From NCBI GenBank assembly GCA_945875915.1, contig CAMCMT010000021.1:1-45555 (forward strand): a stretch of 45,555 nt of DNA. Direction: 5' to 3'. A program made the position numbers and the translations under genes. Shown in pieces: positions 1 through 8,395 of this stretch. The first letter of the stretch is position 1. Each line of letters begins with the position of its first letter. This DNA comes from Synechococcus sp. UW140. Its GTDB lineage: Bacteria > Cyanobacteriota > Cyanobacteriia > PCC-6307 > Cyanobiaceae. Under the pieces are notes generated by a model. It was given only the letters and a program-made list of their open reading frames with translations, made no database searches and was not told the origin of the DNA.

Positions 1-138
1 GTCGGCCAGGAGGCTGGCCAGGCCCTCGCTAGGGCTGGCTTCGGCTCGACCCGCTCCCAGCTGGGGCCGGGGCGCCGGAAACAGGTCGGCCACGCCCCGC
101 TCCAGCCAGGGCGGCAGTCCCCACGTCTCGTTCACCAT
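1..138 (-). CDS. tyrS: Tyrosyl-tRNA synthetase, N-terminal fragment (cut by window edge)
   Basis: An open frame of 46 codons runs from an ATG at 138 off the left edge. It begins M-V-N-E-T-W and then reads LPPWLERGVADLFP. That resembles the N-terminus of cyanobacterial tyrosyl-tRNA synthetases, which start with a short L-P-x-W-L-x-R-G-x-x-D-L-F-P segment before the class I catalytic core. The enzyme charges tRNA-Tyr. The HIGH-like and KMSKS motifs would lie outside the window, so the call rests on this short segment and on my memory that tyrS often neighbours DUF1825. A GTG at 135 is a possible alternative start. Confidence 0.62.
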   Translation of the reverse strand, partial: MVNETWGLPPWLERGVADLFPAPRPQLGAGRAEASPSEGLASLLAD

Positions 139-249
139 CAGGGGACCCGTCCAGCGCTCAGGGGCGGATCGTAGGCAGGCGAGTTTCCAGGCCCGGGAGC
201 CCGGCGTCCCGGGCCTGGCGCGTCCACGGTTCGCGCCCCAGGCAGCCCC

Positions 250-573
250 TCACAGGTCCTTGCCCAGGTCTGCCTTCATGCGCTCGAGGGTGTGGTGCAT
301 TTGTTCAAACATCTGTTCCGGCGTCATGCCGAATTGGCCAAGCTGGGTGCGTAACTGCTCAACGGTGAGCTTGGCCTGGAAGTCATCGGAGAGCTCGAAG
401 CGCTTCATGAAGACGCGGTAACGATCCATCAGCTCCTCCATCCTCACGATGAATAGCTTTTTGCCCTCGCGATCGAACTTGCCGTATTCGCCGCCCAGCT
501 GCATCAGTTGCTGGTAGTCGCCAAACAGACGCTTGGCTTCGCCTTGAACGATTTCAGAGTCGAAAAAGGCCAT
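250..573 (-). CDS. DUF1825 family protein (cyanobacterial, unknown function)
   Basis: This 107-residue protein starts at the ATG at 573 and begins MAFFDSEIVQ, the usual start of the family. The open frame continues ten codons further upstream, but that part does not resemble the family. The protein is highly charged and predicted helical, with no signal peptide or membrane segment. Conserved-looking stretches are YGKFDREGKKLF, LMDRYR-FMKRFELS and QLGQFGMTPEQMFEQM. DUF1825 is found almost only in cyanobacteria and I know of no assigned function. It lies about 110 bp upstream of tyrS on the same strand and may be co-transcribed with it. Confidence 0.88.
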   Translation of the reverse strand: MAFFDSEIVQGEAKRLFGDYQQLMQLGGEYGKFDREGKKLFIVRMEELMDRYRVFMKRFELSDDFQAKLTVEQLRTQLGQFGMTPEQMFEQMHHTLERMKADLGKDL

Positions 574-722
574 GGCGCGGCGTTGCTGGATCGAGTTGGG
601 CAATTCTCCGCCGATCGATGGGCGCTGACGAGTGCGGATCCACGCATTCCGTAGCGCCGCATGCAGCAGGGCCGGCTTAATGCCGCAACGATTGCGGCCC
701 AGTTCCCCGTGGTCAGCCCCCC

Positions 723-1433
723 GTGGACTTCACCCGCCAGATCAGGCAGATCCAGCGCAACGGCGCCACGGCCACAACCCTGCTGCAGCGCCACAGGCTG
801 GTGGCCTGTTTTGGCAACAGGGCCTTGCTCAACTTTTTTCTCAGTGGCTTAACCAGGCCGGGCCAGGTGGCTGGGGCCGCCACCACCGAAGAGGAAGGCC
901 TGGCCCTGATCAAGATCCAACGGCCCGACATCCTTGTGGTCACCGACCAGCTGGAAAAAGGGTGCGGCATCCGGCTGGTGCAACGGACCAAGGCCAGCTG
1001 CCCGGAGATCCGCACCCTGCTGCTGGTGGGGCCGCTGCAACGGCCGGCCAAGCTGCGGGCTGCCGTGGAAGCGGGGTGCGATGGGCTCTGCCTCGAATCC
1101 GGCATGGGGCTTGATGCCGGCACGCCGGCCCTACGGGCCATTCGTGATGGCGGCACCTATATCGATCGCCCCCTATCTGAGCTGTTACGCAGCCGGGGGG
1201 CGGGCCAGGCCAGGGGCCCCGTGCCGGACCTCAGCGCCAGGGAAATCGAGGTGATTGAGCTGGTAGTCGCTGGCCTAAAAAACAATCAGATCGCGGCGAG
1301 GCTCTTCATCAGCCCGGAAACGGTGAAAAGCCATCTCACCAACCTGCTCAACAAGCTCGGTGCCCGCAATCGCAACCATGCAGGGTTTCTTGCCGTGCGT
1401 CTTGGCCTGGTGGACTGGCCCCGGGAGGGCTAG
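723..1433 (+). CDS. LuxR/NarL-type response regulator with atypical receiver domain
   Basis: The 236-residue protein has an N-terminal receiver-like domain (about residues 20-135) and a C-terminal LuxR-type helix-turn-helix (about 168-232: LSAREIEVIELVVAGL, then NNQIAARLFISPETVKSHL). The C-terminal half makes it a DNA-binding transcription regulator. The receiver keeps an aspartate at the usual phospho-acceptor place (RPDILVVTD) but lacks the acidic pair after strand 1 (the segment reads VACFGN) and the conserved lysine near the end (reads CLESG). The start is a GTG. It is divergent from DUF1825 across a gap of about 150 bp. Its target genes are unknown. Confidence 0.82.
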   Translation: MDFTRQIRQIQRNGATATTLLQRHRLVACFGNRALLNFFLSGLTRPGQVAGAATTEEEGLALIKIQRPDILVVTDQLEKGCGIRLVQRTKASCPEIRTLLLVGPLQRPAKLRAAVEAGCDGLCLESGMGLDAGTPALRAIRDGGTYIDRPLSELLRSRGAGQARGPVPDLSAREIEVIELVVAGLKNNQIAARLFISPETVKSHLTNLLNKLGARNRNHAGFLAVRLGLVDWPREG

Positions 1434-1464
1434 CTTCGCAGCGTTGTGCTGCCTGCCTGCCGCC

Positions 1465-2199
1465 ATGGCCGATGGCCACTGGTTGGATCCCCTTGCCCGC
1501 AGCCTGCTGGAGGCCACGGGCCAGCTGCCGGCCAGGCCCAGGGGCGTGGCGGCATCAGGTAACCAAGCAGGCGACCGGGCGAACAGCGGCGCCCAGGGCC
1601 TGCCCCTAGGGCAAGCCAGTGACGATCCTGGGGGTAACACCGAGGCGGCGGCGATCGAACGGGAGCTGCTCGCCCTCAAGCTGCGCCGCAACCCAGGCCT
1701 GCGCCTCAGCACGGCCTCGGAGGTGCGCCATGCCGCAGCCCTGGGCTGGCGCCTCGATGTCAACCGGGCCACGGCCGCTGACTGGCTGCGCCTGCCCGGC
1801 ATCGGCCCCCACCAGGTGGACCTGCTGCTACGGCTCCAGGCGGGCGGGGTGCAACTCAGTGGACCGGAGGACCTCGAGCAGCTGCTGGAGCTGCCTGGGG
1901 CCCAGGTCCGTTGTTGGGAACCCCTGCTGCAGTTCCGTTGGTATGGGGAGCCGGCCACCGCCCAGGCCCGCCAGCTCGACCTCAATCGGGCCAGCGCTAG
2001 CCAGATCCACGCAACCCTCGCAGGCCTCACCCCGGAGCGCTGCCAGCGGCTGGTACGGGAACGGCAACGGGCCCCCTTCCGCGACCTGGCGGACCTGCAA
2101 CAGCGCCTGCAACTGCCGGCCGCCCTGGTGGAGGAGTTGATCGGTCGGGTGCGCTTTAGCCAGGGGCCGGCGGGGCCGCTGCTGCCGCGGCCGAGCTGA
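1465..2199 (+). CDS. Helix-hairpin-helix (ComEA-like) DNA-binding protein
   Basis: The 244-residue protein carries two helix-hairpin-helix units of the ComEA type. The first is at about residues 97-145 (LDVNRATAADWLRLPGIG) and the second at about 171-225 (LDLNRASASQIHATLAGLT, then FRDLADLQQRL). Such repeats bind DNA without sequence specificity, and ComEA proteins act in DNA uptake. No clear transmembrane anchor is visible from this start, unlike canonical ComEA, so a DNA-uptake role is only a possibility. The ATG at 1465 avoids overlap with the regulator upstream, although the frame is open back to 1360. It ends five bases before the next gene. Confidence 0.75.
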   Translation: MADGHWLDPLARSLLEATGQLPARPRGVAASGNQAGDRANSGAQGLPLGQASDDPGGNTEAAAIERELLALKLRRNPGLRLSTASEVRHAAALGWRLDVNRATAADWLRLPGIGPHQVDLLLRLQAGGVQLSGPEDLEQLLELPGAQVRCWEPLLQFRWYGEPATAQARQLDLNRASASQIHATLAGLTPERCQRLVRERQRAPFRDLADLQQRLQLPAALVEELIGRVRFSQGPAGPLLPRPS

Positions 2200-2204
2200 A
2201 CGCC

Positions 2205-2894
2205 ATGCCAGCGCGCCCCCAGCCGCCAGCCCGTCAGGGCAACCTCTTCGCCCAAGGGGCCAACGCCCGCAGCCAGATCAAAGCGGTCCTTGCCCTCGAC
2301 GCCCCCCAGCTGCACCAGTGGCAGCAGCGGCTCAGCCAATTTCAGCAGCCCCAGTTTCAAGCGGCGGCCGGAGCGCCCCAGCCCAACCCAGGCATCAAAA
2401 CCACGCTTAGCCCAGCGGCTGCAGCGATCCCAGTCAGCGGCCAAGGCAGCCTGTTCAGCGCCGCCGGGGTGGCAGCACCGGGCGGGTCAGGACCCGAGCC
2501 CCTGGCCCTCGCCGCCGGCCTTGATCCCCTGGCCCTCGTAGCCCAGCCCCTGCAGTTCTGGCGCTGGCCCGGGGCTCCCCAGCAGGGTGCCGCTCTCTAC
2601 TTCGTGGTGGATCGCCCCTGCCACCTGGCTAGTCCCTTGCTGCTTTACGTGGGCGAAACAGGGCAGGCCGATCGCCGCTGGAAAGGGGAGCACGACTGCA
2701 AGGACTACCTGGCGGCCTATGGCGAAGCCCTGCTGCAGGTTGGGTTGGAGTGCCAATTGAGCATCCGCTTCTGGTCCGATGTCCCAGCCCTGACCCGGCA
2801 GCGCCGGGCCCTGGAACAGGCCCTGATCCGCCTGTGGCAGCCACCCTTCAACAAAGAAACCCGCGGCCGCTGGGCCACCCCCTTCACCACCTGA
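2205..2894 (+). CDS. GIY-YIG nuclease-fold protein
   Basis: The 229-residue protein has a variable, Gln/Ala/Pro-rich N-terminal half (residues 1-115) and a C-terminal GIY-YIG-like domain. The first strand reads ALYFVV in place of GIY, and LLYVGET corresponds to the YIG element. These are followed by an arginine-rich turn (ADRRWK), EHDCKDY, and near the end EQALIRLWQPPFN, which supplies the Glu and Asn expected late in the domain. GIY-YIG domains cut DNA or RNA; the substrate here is unknown. It follows the helix-hairpin-helix gene by five bases, so the two are probably co-transcribed and may work together on nucleic acid. Confidence 0.72.
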   Translation: MPARPQPPARQGNLFAQGANARSQIKAVLALDAPQLHQWQQRLSQFQQPQFQAAAGAPQPNPGIKTTLSPAAAAIPVSGQGSLFSAAGVAAPGGSGPEPLALAAGLDPLALVAQPLQFWRWPGAPQQGAALYFVVDRPCHLASPLLLYVGETGQADRRWKGEHDCKDYLAAYGEALLQVGLECQLSIRFWSDVPALTRQRRALEQALIRLWQPPFNKETRGRWATPFTT

Positions 2895-3147
2895 TCGGCG
2901 GGGACTTCGGCGTCTCCGGTTCCAGCTCGACCTGCCCTCTGGTGGCTTTTAGGACTGTTGGTCTTGCGCTTTGGTGGTGGGGGGCTCTGCTGGATCGGCG
3001 CCCTTTTGGTTTTCCGGCCTTTTGGTTTTCGGCCTATTGATCTTGGGGGCTAAGCATCTGGGGAGCTGATCGTCCTGGCTTCGGTCGACTGGTAATCAAG
3101 CCACTAGCGCCCCTCCTACGATCAAGGCCCGCCCCGCCGATGCCCCC
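2895..3147. other. Intergenic region with a 16-bp tandem duplication upstream of pepA
   Basis: No gene is seen here. A T-rich stretch contains a near-perfect duplication, CCTTTTGGTTTTCCGG at 3002-3017 followed directly by CCTTTTGGTTTTCGG from 3018. The segment probably holds the pepA promoter, but no convincing -35/-10 pair could be assigned. Confidence 0.5.
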
Positions 3148-4644
3148 ATGGAGTTCCGCTGCACCTCGACCCCGGCGGGCAGCTGGAGCGGGGACACCCT
3201 GGCCGTGGGTCTGTTCAGCGGCGGAGGCGGCCCCCTTAAGGCGGTGCTGGAAGCGCGTTTGGGTGCAGCCTTGGTGGAGCGGCTGGACCACCGCCAGTTC
3301 AAGGGCAAGACCGGCGAAAGCCTGCGTTTGGAATGGCTGGGAACGACACCGAGCGTGCTGCTGCTGGTTGGCCTGGGGGACCCCGCCGAGTTCGGCCTCG
3401 ACGGCGTTCGCCAGGCAGCGGCCCGGATCGCCAAGGCGGCCCAGGTCCAGGGATGCACCAGCCTGGGGATCGCCCTGCCGGTGGAAGGCCTGGAGCCCCA
3501 GGCAGCAGCGGCCACCATCGCCCAGGCCGTGCGCCTCAGCCTGTTTAACGACCAACGCTTCAAAAGCGAAGCAGAAACCAAGCCCCTGCCCGCATCGGTA
3601 GAGCTACTGGGCTTCCCCGAGGCGGCAGCCGAGCTGCTGGGCAGCGGTCTGTTCAGCGGCGTCGACGCCCTCTGCAGTGGCGTGGAACTGGCCCGCCAAC
3701 TGGTCGCTGCCCCTCCGAACCAGGTCACCCCCCAGGCCCTAGCCGACTGCGCCGCCGCGATCGCAAGCGAATTTGGGTTGGAGCTCAAGCTGCTGGAGCG
3801 CAGCGACTGCGCCGCGTTGGGCATGGGCGCCTACCTGGGGGTAGCCCAGGGCTCGGACCTCCCCCCCAAGTTCATCCATCTCACCTACCGGCCCCCCGGG
3901 GAGGTGCGCCGCCGGGTGGCCCTGGTGGGCAAGGGTCTCACCTTTGACTCCGGCGGCTACAACCTCAAGACGGCCGGCTCCCAGATCGAAATGATGAAGT
4001 ACGACATGGGCGGCAGCGCCGCCGTGTTGGGAGCAGCCCGGGCGATCGGCCAACTCCAACCCGAGGGAGTGGAAGTGCACGTGATCGTGCCGGCCTGCGA
4101 AAACATGATCAGCGGCGGGGCGATTCACCCCGGCGACATCCTCACGGCCTCCAATGGCAAAACCATTGAGGTGAACAACACCGACGCCGAAGGACGGTTG
4201 GTGCTGGCCGATGCCCTCGTCTATGCCTGCGGCCTGGAGCCCGATGTGGTGGTGGATCTAGCCACCCTCACCGGGGCCTGTGTGATCGCCCTAGGCCATG
4301 AGATTGCCGGGCTCTGGTCCCCCAGTGACGTCCTAGCTGGGGCCCTGGACGCCGCCGCCAGCCTGGGGGGCGAGCAGGTCTGGCGCATGCCCCTGCAAGC
4401 CACCTACCGGGAAGGGCTCAAAAGTGGCGTGGCGGATCTGAAAAACACCGGTCCCCGGCCGGGCGGTTCGATTACCGGCGCCCTGTTCCTCAAGGAGTTT
4501 GTCAGCCCCGGCCTGGCCTGGGCCCACCTCGACATTGCCGGCACGGTTTGGAGCGACAAGGGCCGGGGCCTGGACCCGGCTGGCGCCACCGGCTTTGGCG
4601 TCCGCACCCTGGTGAACTGGGTGGTTGCTGGCGCTCCCGCCTAG
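3148..4644 (+). CDS. pepA: Leucyl aminopeptidase (cytosol aminopeptidase, M17)
   Basis: The 498-residue protein is full length for the M17 family. It removes N-terminal amino acids from peptides in the cytosol, as a hexamer with two metal ions per active site. The family signature NTDAEGRL is at residues 344-351, and the metal- and substrate-binding block VGKGLTFDSGGYNLK contains Lys262. The N-terminal third (residues 1-160) is the variable macrodomain-like region and the C-terminal part is the catalytic domain. The ATG at 3148 gives the expected N-terminus. It is followed after about 30 bp by a small membrane-protein gene on the same strand. Confidence 0.95.
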   Translation: MEFRCTSTPAGSWSGDTLAVGLFSGGGGPLKAVLEARLGAALVERLDHRQFKGKTGESLRLEWLGTTPSVLLLVGLGDPAEFGLDGVRQAAARIAKAAQVQGCTSLGIALPVEGLEPQAAAATIAQAVRLSLFNDQRFKSEAETKPLPASVELLGFPEAAAELLGSGLFSGVDALCSGVELARQLVAAPPNQVTPQALADCAAAIASEFGLELKLLERSDCAALGMGAYLGVAQGSDLPPKFIHLTYRPPGEVRRRVALVGKGLTFDSGGYNLKTAGSQIEMMKYDMGGSAAVLGAARAIGQLQPEGVEVHVIVPACENMISGGAIHPGDILTASNGKTIEVNNTDAEGRLVLADALVYACGLEPDVVVDLATLTGACVIALGHEIAGLWSPSDVLAGALDAAASLGGEQVWRMPLQATYREGLKSGVADLKNTGPRPGGSITGALFLKEFVSPGLAWAHLDIAGTVWSDKGRGLDPAGATGFGVRTLVNWVVAGAPA

Positions 4645-4675
4645 GCTGGCCCTCTAACAGCGCCCCTGCCGCCCG

Positions 4676-4903
4676 ATGGCCGTACGCAAGATCCGCTGGT
4701 TCGTGAAGGCCCAACTCGGGGTGCTGTTGCTGCCAGCGGGACTGTGCCTCTTCGGCAAGGCGGTGGAACGGCAAACCCTCCAGGCCATCGGCCAAAACCA
4801 AGGACCCTGGGCCTGGTACGGGGCCCTCGGCCTGATTGCCATCACCGCCGGGGTGGGGCTGATGATCGAAAGCGGCCTGTTGCGCGGCTATCCCAAGCAG
4901 TAG
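4676..4903 (+). CDS. Small hypothetical membrane protein, two transmembrane segments
   Basis: A 75-residue protein with a basic N-terminus (MAVRKIRWFVK), a first hydrophobic segment at about residues 10-28 and a second at about 45-65. A short polar loop separates them and the tail is basic. I do not recognise a named family, though small proteins of this shape occur beside pepA in related picocyanobacteria as far as I recall. The spacing of 31 bp from pepA and the same strand suggest co-transcription. Function unknown. Confidence 0.65.
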   Translation: MAVRKIRWFVKAQLGVLLLPAGLCLFGKAVERQTLQAIGQNQGPWAWYGALGLIAITAGVGLMIESGLLRGYPKQ

Positions 4904-4946
4904 GCCCCTGCCCCTTGGACCAAGGCTGCTGGGTTGATCAGACCAT

Positions 4947-5019
4947 TCCAATAGGCGGGACCGGTCCGATAGGCGGGGACCAGTCCAATGAACGGGCCAG
5001 ATCCGATCGGCGGAGCCCG
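4947..5019. repeat. Four-unit imperfect tandem repeat, 18-19 bp
   Basis: Four consecutive units start with TCC(A/G)AT and contain a GGCGG or ACGGG core. They lie at 4947-4964, 4965-4983, 4984-5001 and 5002-5019. They are in the 284-bp gene-free stretch between the small membrane protein and the minus-strand gene ending at 5188. No ORF explains them. The rest of the gap shows nothing else recognisable. Confidence 0.7.
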
Positions 5020-5187
5020 TTGTGATGGCCAGTCGGAACTTCCCTGTTTAGGCCTACTCGTAACAGCAATTTGGGCCTACGGGCTCGTTGCTGGGCAGTT
5101 ATAAGACCAATATCAGCGGCTGGCGGTCAAATTTCAGACCGCTCGGTATCGAAGTGCCATTGGAAAGCAGCAAGCGCCCCCAACGCT

Positions 5188-5400
5188 TCAGGCGGCGGTG
5201 GCCATCAGCTTTCTGCGCTCCATGGATTCAGCCTTGGGGGCCAGCAACATCTGGGGCGATTCGAGCGCATGGATCTGCCAACGGGACCGTTCACCGAACT
5301 GGGCGAGCAGGCGATCGAGATCGTCGGCAGCCTGCTTGGGACTCGCGTAGGGACCGATATGGCGGGTGTGCAATCCATCCCGGATCGTCAGCAGATACAT
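5188..5400 (-). CDS. Small hypothetical protein, cyanobacterial type
   Basis: From the ATG at 5400 the protein is 70 residues and begins MYLLTIRDGLHTRHIGPY. It continues with a helical segment (PKQAADDLDRLLAQFG) and a strand-like WQIHAL. The frame is open 13 codons further upstream, but the later ATG gives a compact domain. I recall similar short proteins starting M-Y-L-L-T-x-R-D-G in other picocyanobacteria but know of no function. No signal peptide or membrane segment is visible. It stands alone on the minus strand, downstream of msrA. Confidence 0.6.
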   Translation of the reverse strand: MYLLTIRDGLHTRHIGPYASPKQAADDLDRLLAQFGERSRWQIHALESPQMLLAPKAESMERRKLMATAA

Positions 5401-5582
5401 ACAAACGCCTCTTTCTGGCCCTTGACAGGCTAAGGCCATTTCCGGCCAAAACCAGGGTCGGAAAACCGCTCGAACATTGAAGAGTTCGGGATGGACAACC
5501 CACCCTTCTTAAGCTTTTCGTTTGATTTAACGGGTGCGGCCGCAGGATAGGGCGTCGCCCCCGCCTGGGATCGCTCACCGCT

Positions 5583-6356
5583 TTAGCCGGCGGCCCAGGC
5601 CTGGCTGGAACGGGCCCGCTTGCCCCAGAGCTGGTCAAGTCTCTGGTCGCGGCCGCAGGCCCAGCGGTAATAGTTGTAGGCCACCTTGTGGGTCTCGGCG
5701 TAGTTCTGGTGGTAGGCCTCCGCCAACCAGAAGCGCGTTAGGGCCTTCAGCTGAACTTTGATCTCCGAAGGGGAACGCTTCAGCTCTTGGGCCGCCTGGC
5801 CAAGGCTGAGCCGGGCCTGGCTGGCCTGGCTGTCGCCGGCGGAGAAGATCACCGGCCGATAGGAGGCACCCCGGTCACAGAACTGGCCGCCAGCATCGAG
5901 GGCATCCACATTGCGCCAATAGGCCCGCAGCAGGGTGGCGTAGCTGACGCGGGTGTCATCGAAGCGCACCCGCACCGCCTCCTGGTGGCCCGTTCCCCCG
6001 GCCGACACCTGCTTGTAAGTGGGGTTGGCCAGGGAGCCACCGCTGTAACCACTCACGGCCTCCAGCACCCCGGTGACCTGGGCCAGGTCATGCTCCAGGC
6101 ACCAAAAGCAGCCGCCGGCGAAGACCGCCTCCTGGATCGCGGCCTGGGCGCCCAGGGGCCCCGTCAGCGCCACAGCCAGCGCCAGGCTGAGCCGCAGCAG
6201 GCCGCCCACCAGCCCCTGGCGCAACCGGCTCAGCGGATGAAACCTGGCGCGATCCCTGCCGCTCCCCAGCGGGCCCTGGTGCGGTAGGGGCGGGCGAAAC
6301 GGCCGATGCTCCGGGCCAGGTGCTGCAGCATCGAGATCACTGGCAAAGCGGGGCAC
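5583..6356 (-). CDS. msrA: Peptide-methionine (S)-S-oxide reductase MsrA, probably exported
   Basis: MsrA reduces the S form of methionine sulfoxide in proteins. The catalytic motif GGCFWCLE places the active cysteine at residue 83 of the long frame, followed by the family blocks GYSGG, NPTYKQVSAGGTGHQEAV and a C-terminal YYRW. Residues 50-72 (GGLLRLSLALAVALTGPLG, then AQA) look like a signal peptide, so the enzyme is probably periplasmic or lumenal. The start is uncertain. The GTG at 6356 lies two bases after the lpxB stop and would be translationally coupled, but a TTG near 6224 or the GTG at 6209 would put the signal sequence at the N-terminus. Confidence 0.9.
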   Translation of the reverse strand: MPRFASDLDAAAPGPEHRPFRPPLPHQGPLGSGRDRARFHPLSRLRQGLVGGLLRLSLALAVALTGPLGAQAAIQEAVFAGGCFWCLEHDLAQVTGVLEAVSGYSGGSLANPTYKQVSAGGTGHQEAVRVRFDDTRVSYATLLRAYWRNVDALDAGGQFCDRGASYRPVIFSAGDSQASQARLSLGQAAQELKRSPSEIKVQLKALTRFWLAEAYHQNYAETHKVAYNYYRWACGRDQRLDQLWGKRARSSQAWAAG

Positions 6357-6358
6357 GG

Positions 6359-7543
6359 TCAGCCGGGGGCAAGGCCATCCAGGATGGCGCAGGCGGCCCG
6401 GCCCGTGACCCCCGATTCACCCAGCTGCTGGCGCAACCGGTCATAGCCGGAGCGGATCCGCTGGCGCGCCGGACCGCTGGGATCGAGCAGGGGTAGGGCT
6501 TCGGCGACGATCGCCTCCACCGTGAGGTCGTCCTGCAGCAGCTCGCTCAGTAACCGCTCCCCCAGCACCAGGTTGACCGGTGAGATGTGGTCGACCCGGA
6601 AATGGAGCAGGTGGCGGGCTAGCCAGGCCGTGGGCCGACTGACCCGATAGCCCACCACCTGGGGCACGCCCCGTAGGGCTAGCTCCAGGTTCACCGTGCC
6701 CGATTTGGTCAGGGCCAGATCGGCGGCGGCGCAAAGGTCGGGCCGTAGGCGGTCGGCATCGGCAGCCGGCACGACCGTGGCGTCCAGTCCCGCCTCGGCC
6801 AGCAGGGTTTCCAGCAGGGGTTCAAAGGCGGCCTGGCCAGCTGGCACCAGCACCTTCAAGCCGGGGGTGCGGCGCTGCAATTCGGCCGCCGCCGCCGCCA
6901 GGGACGGCACCAAATAACGCAATTCCTGACTGCGGGAGGCGGGCAACAGCAACAGGAGGCGCTCCCCCTCGGCCAGAGCCAGCCGCTGACGCGCCCCATC
7001 CCGATCCGGCAGCTCCGTCAAGGTGTCGAGCAAGGGGTGGCCTACCCAGAGCACATCGGCGCCCCGCTCGCCATAGAAACGGGCCTCCTCCGGGAAGATC
7101 GCCAGGATCCGATCGGTGAAGCCCAGCAGACGCATGGTGCCGCCCTCGCCAAGGCGGAAGGCCCATTCCTGGGGAGCGATGTAGTAATTGATGGGCACCT
7201 GGGGGAAGCGCTTCTTGATGCGCAGGCCCAGGTTGATGTTGGCCCCCATGTAGTCGATCAGCACTACCCCATCGGGGGGCATTTCATCGAGCCAACGATC
7301 CACCCGCCGCTGCAGGCGCAGGGTGGGCAGAACCAGGGGCAAGGCCTCCCACAGGCCAATGGCCCCCATGGGCGCCGTGTTAGCCAGCAGGCGGGCACCG
7401 GCCCGCTCCATGCGTTCGCCGCCTAGGGCGACAATCTCGAGATCGATGCCGCGGAGCTCAGCCTCTTTCCTGAGGGCCAGCACCAGCAAGCCCCCCTGCA
7501 GGTCACCCGAGACCTCCCCGGTGCTGATCAGCAGGCGCCTCAT
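6359..7543 (-). CDS. lpxB: Lipid-A-disaccharide synthase
   Basis: The 394-residue glycosyltransferase (GT19) joins UDP-2,3-diacylglucosamine and lipid X to form the lipid A disaccharide at the inner membrane. The N-terminus reads [16 protein letters not shown], matching the family G-E-x-S-G-D motif. Later blocks include [27 protein letters not shown] and the C-terminal [21 protein letters not shown]. Its start overlaps the lpxA stop by four bases (ATGA), and msrA starts two bases after its own stop. It is the fifth gene of the bamA-lpxC-fabZ-lpxA-lpxB-msrA series. Confidence 0.95.
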   Translation of the reverse strand: MRRLLISTGEVSGDLQGGLLVLALRKEAELRGIDLEIVALGGERMERAGARLLANTAPMGAIGLWEALPLVLPTLRLQRRVDRWLDEMPPDGVVLIDYMGANINLGLRIKKRFPQVPINYYIAPQEWAFRLGEGGTMRLLGFTDRILAIFPEEARFYGERGADVLWVGHPLLDTLTELPDRDGARQRLALAEGERLLLLLPASRSQELRYLVPSLAAAAAELQRRTPGLKVLVPAGQAAFEPLLETLLAEAGLDATVVPAADADRLRPDLCAAADLALTKSGTVNLELALRGVPQVVGYRVSRPTAWLARHLLHFRVDHISPVNLVLGERLLSELLQDDLTVEAIVAEALPLLDPSGPARQRIRSGYDRLRQQLGESGVTGRAACAILDGLAPG

Positions 7544-8391
7544 GGACGCTGGGCCGGCAGGGGGCCCCGGCGGCCGGGGCTGATCGAGGCCACGAGAAAG
7601 TCACACAGTTCTTTGGCGGCCGGCAGCAGCTCCTGGGCAAGTACCACCACGAGGGCCTCGGCCAGGACCCGATCGCTGCGGTAGAGCTGGCTCCAAACCT
7701 CCTGCAACTGGCGGGCTTCGGCGCCGCCAGAGCGTTCGGCCAGGCCACTGCGCTTAATGCCGATGCGGTTAAGGCCCCGCACCCGGCCGGGGTGGCCTTC
7801 CACAACGGAGAAGGGCGGCACATCGCGGTCGATGCGGCTCATGCCGCCCACCATCGCCATGGTGCCGATGTGGACGAACTGGTGAATGCCCAGCACCCCG
7901 CCAATCACGGCCCGATCACCAATGACCACATGGCCGGCCACGGCCACCCCATTGGCTATGACGATGCGATCGCCGAGATGGCAGTTGTGGCCCAGGTGGC
8001 TGTAGGCCATCAGCAGGTTGCTACTGCCGATCCGGGTCTGCTCACCATCGGCCGTGGCCCGATTGATCGTGACGCACTCGCGGATGCTGTTGTCGTCGCC
8101 GATCACCACCTCGGTGGGGGCCCCGTTGTACTTGAGGTCCTGGGGTTCAAGGCCAATGCAGGCACCGGGGAAAATCCGGTTGCGACTGCCCATCCGCACC
8201 CGGCCATCGATCACCACATGGGGACCGATGCGGCTGCCGGCACCGATCGTCACCTCTGGACCAATCACGGCATAGGGACCGATGTCCACCCCAGCGCCCA
8301 GTTCGGCCTTGGGATCGACCACCGCGGTGGGATGGATCCGCGTCTGGACAGTGGCGCCGTCCATCGTTGAGGGGGCGGTTGAACTGGTCAT
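7540..8391 (-). CDS. lpxA: Acyl-ACP--UDP-N-acetylglucosamine O-acyltransferase
   Basis: The 283-residue protein catalyses the first step of lipid A synthesis, transferring a 3-hydroxyacyl chain from ACP to UDP-GlcNAc. It shows the left-handed beta-helix of hexapeptide repeats through residues 18-200 (such as [19 protein letters not shown]), with the family features [10 protein letters not shown] (catalytic His region) and [13 protein letters not shown]. The C-terminal helical domain follows. It begins four bases after the fabZ stop and overlaps lpxB by four bases, which fits tight operon coupling. Confidence 0.95.
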   Translation of the reverse strand: MTSSTAPSTMDGATVQTRIHPTAVVDPKAELGAGVDIGPYAVIGPEVTIGAGSRIGPHVVIDGRVRMGSRNRIFPGACIGLEPQDLKYNGAPTEVVIGDDNSIRECVTINRATADGEQTRIGSSNLLMAYSHLGHNCHLGDRIVIANGVAVAGHVVIGDRAVIGGVLGIHQFVHIGTMAMVGGMSRIDRDVPPFSVVEGHPGRVRGLNRIGIKRSGLAERSGGAEARQLQEVWSQLYRSDRVLAEALVVVLAQELLPAAKELCDFLVASISPGRRGPLPAQRP

Positions 8392-8395
8392 GCCG

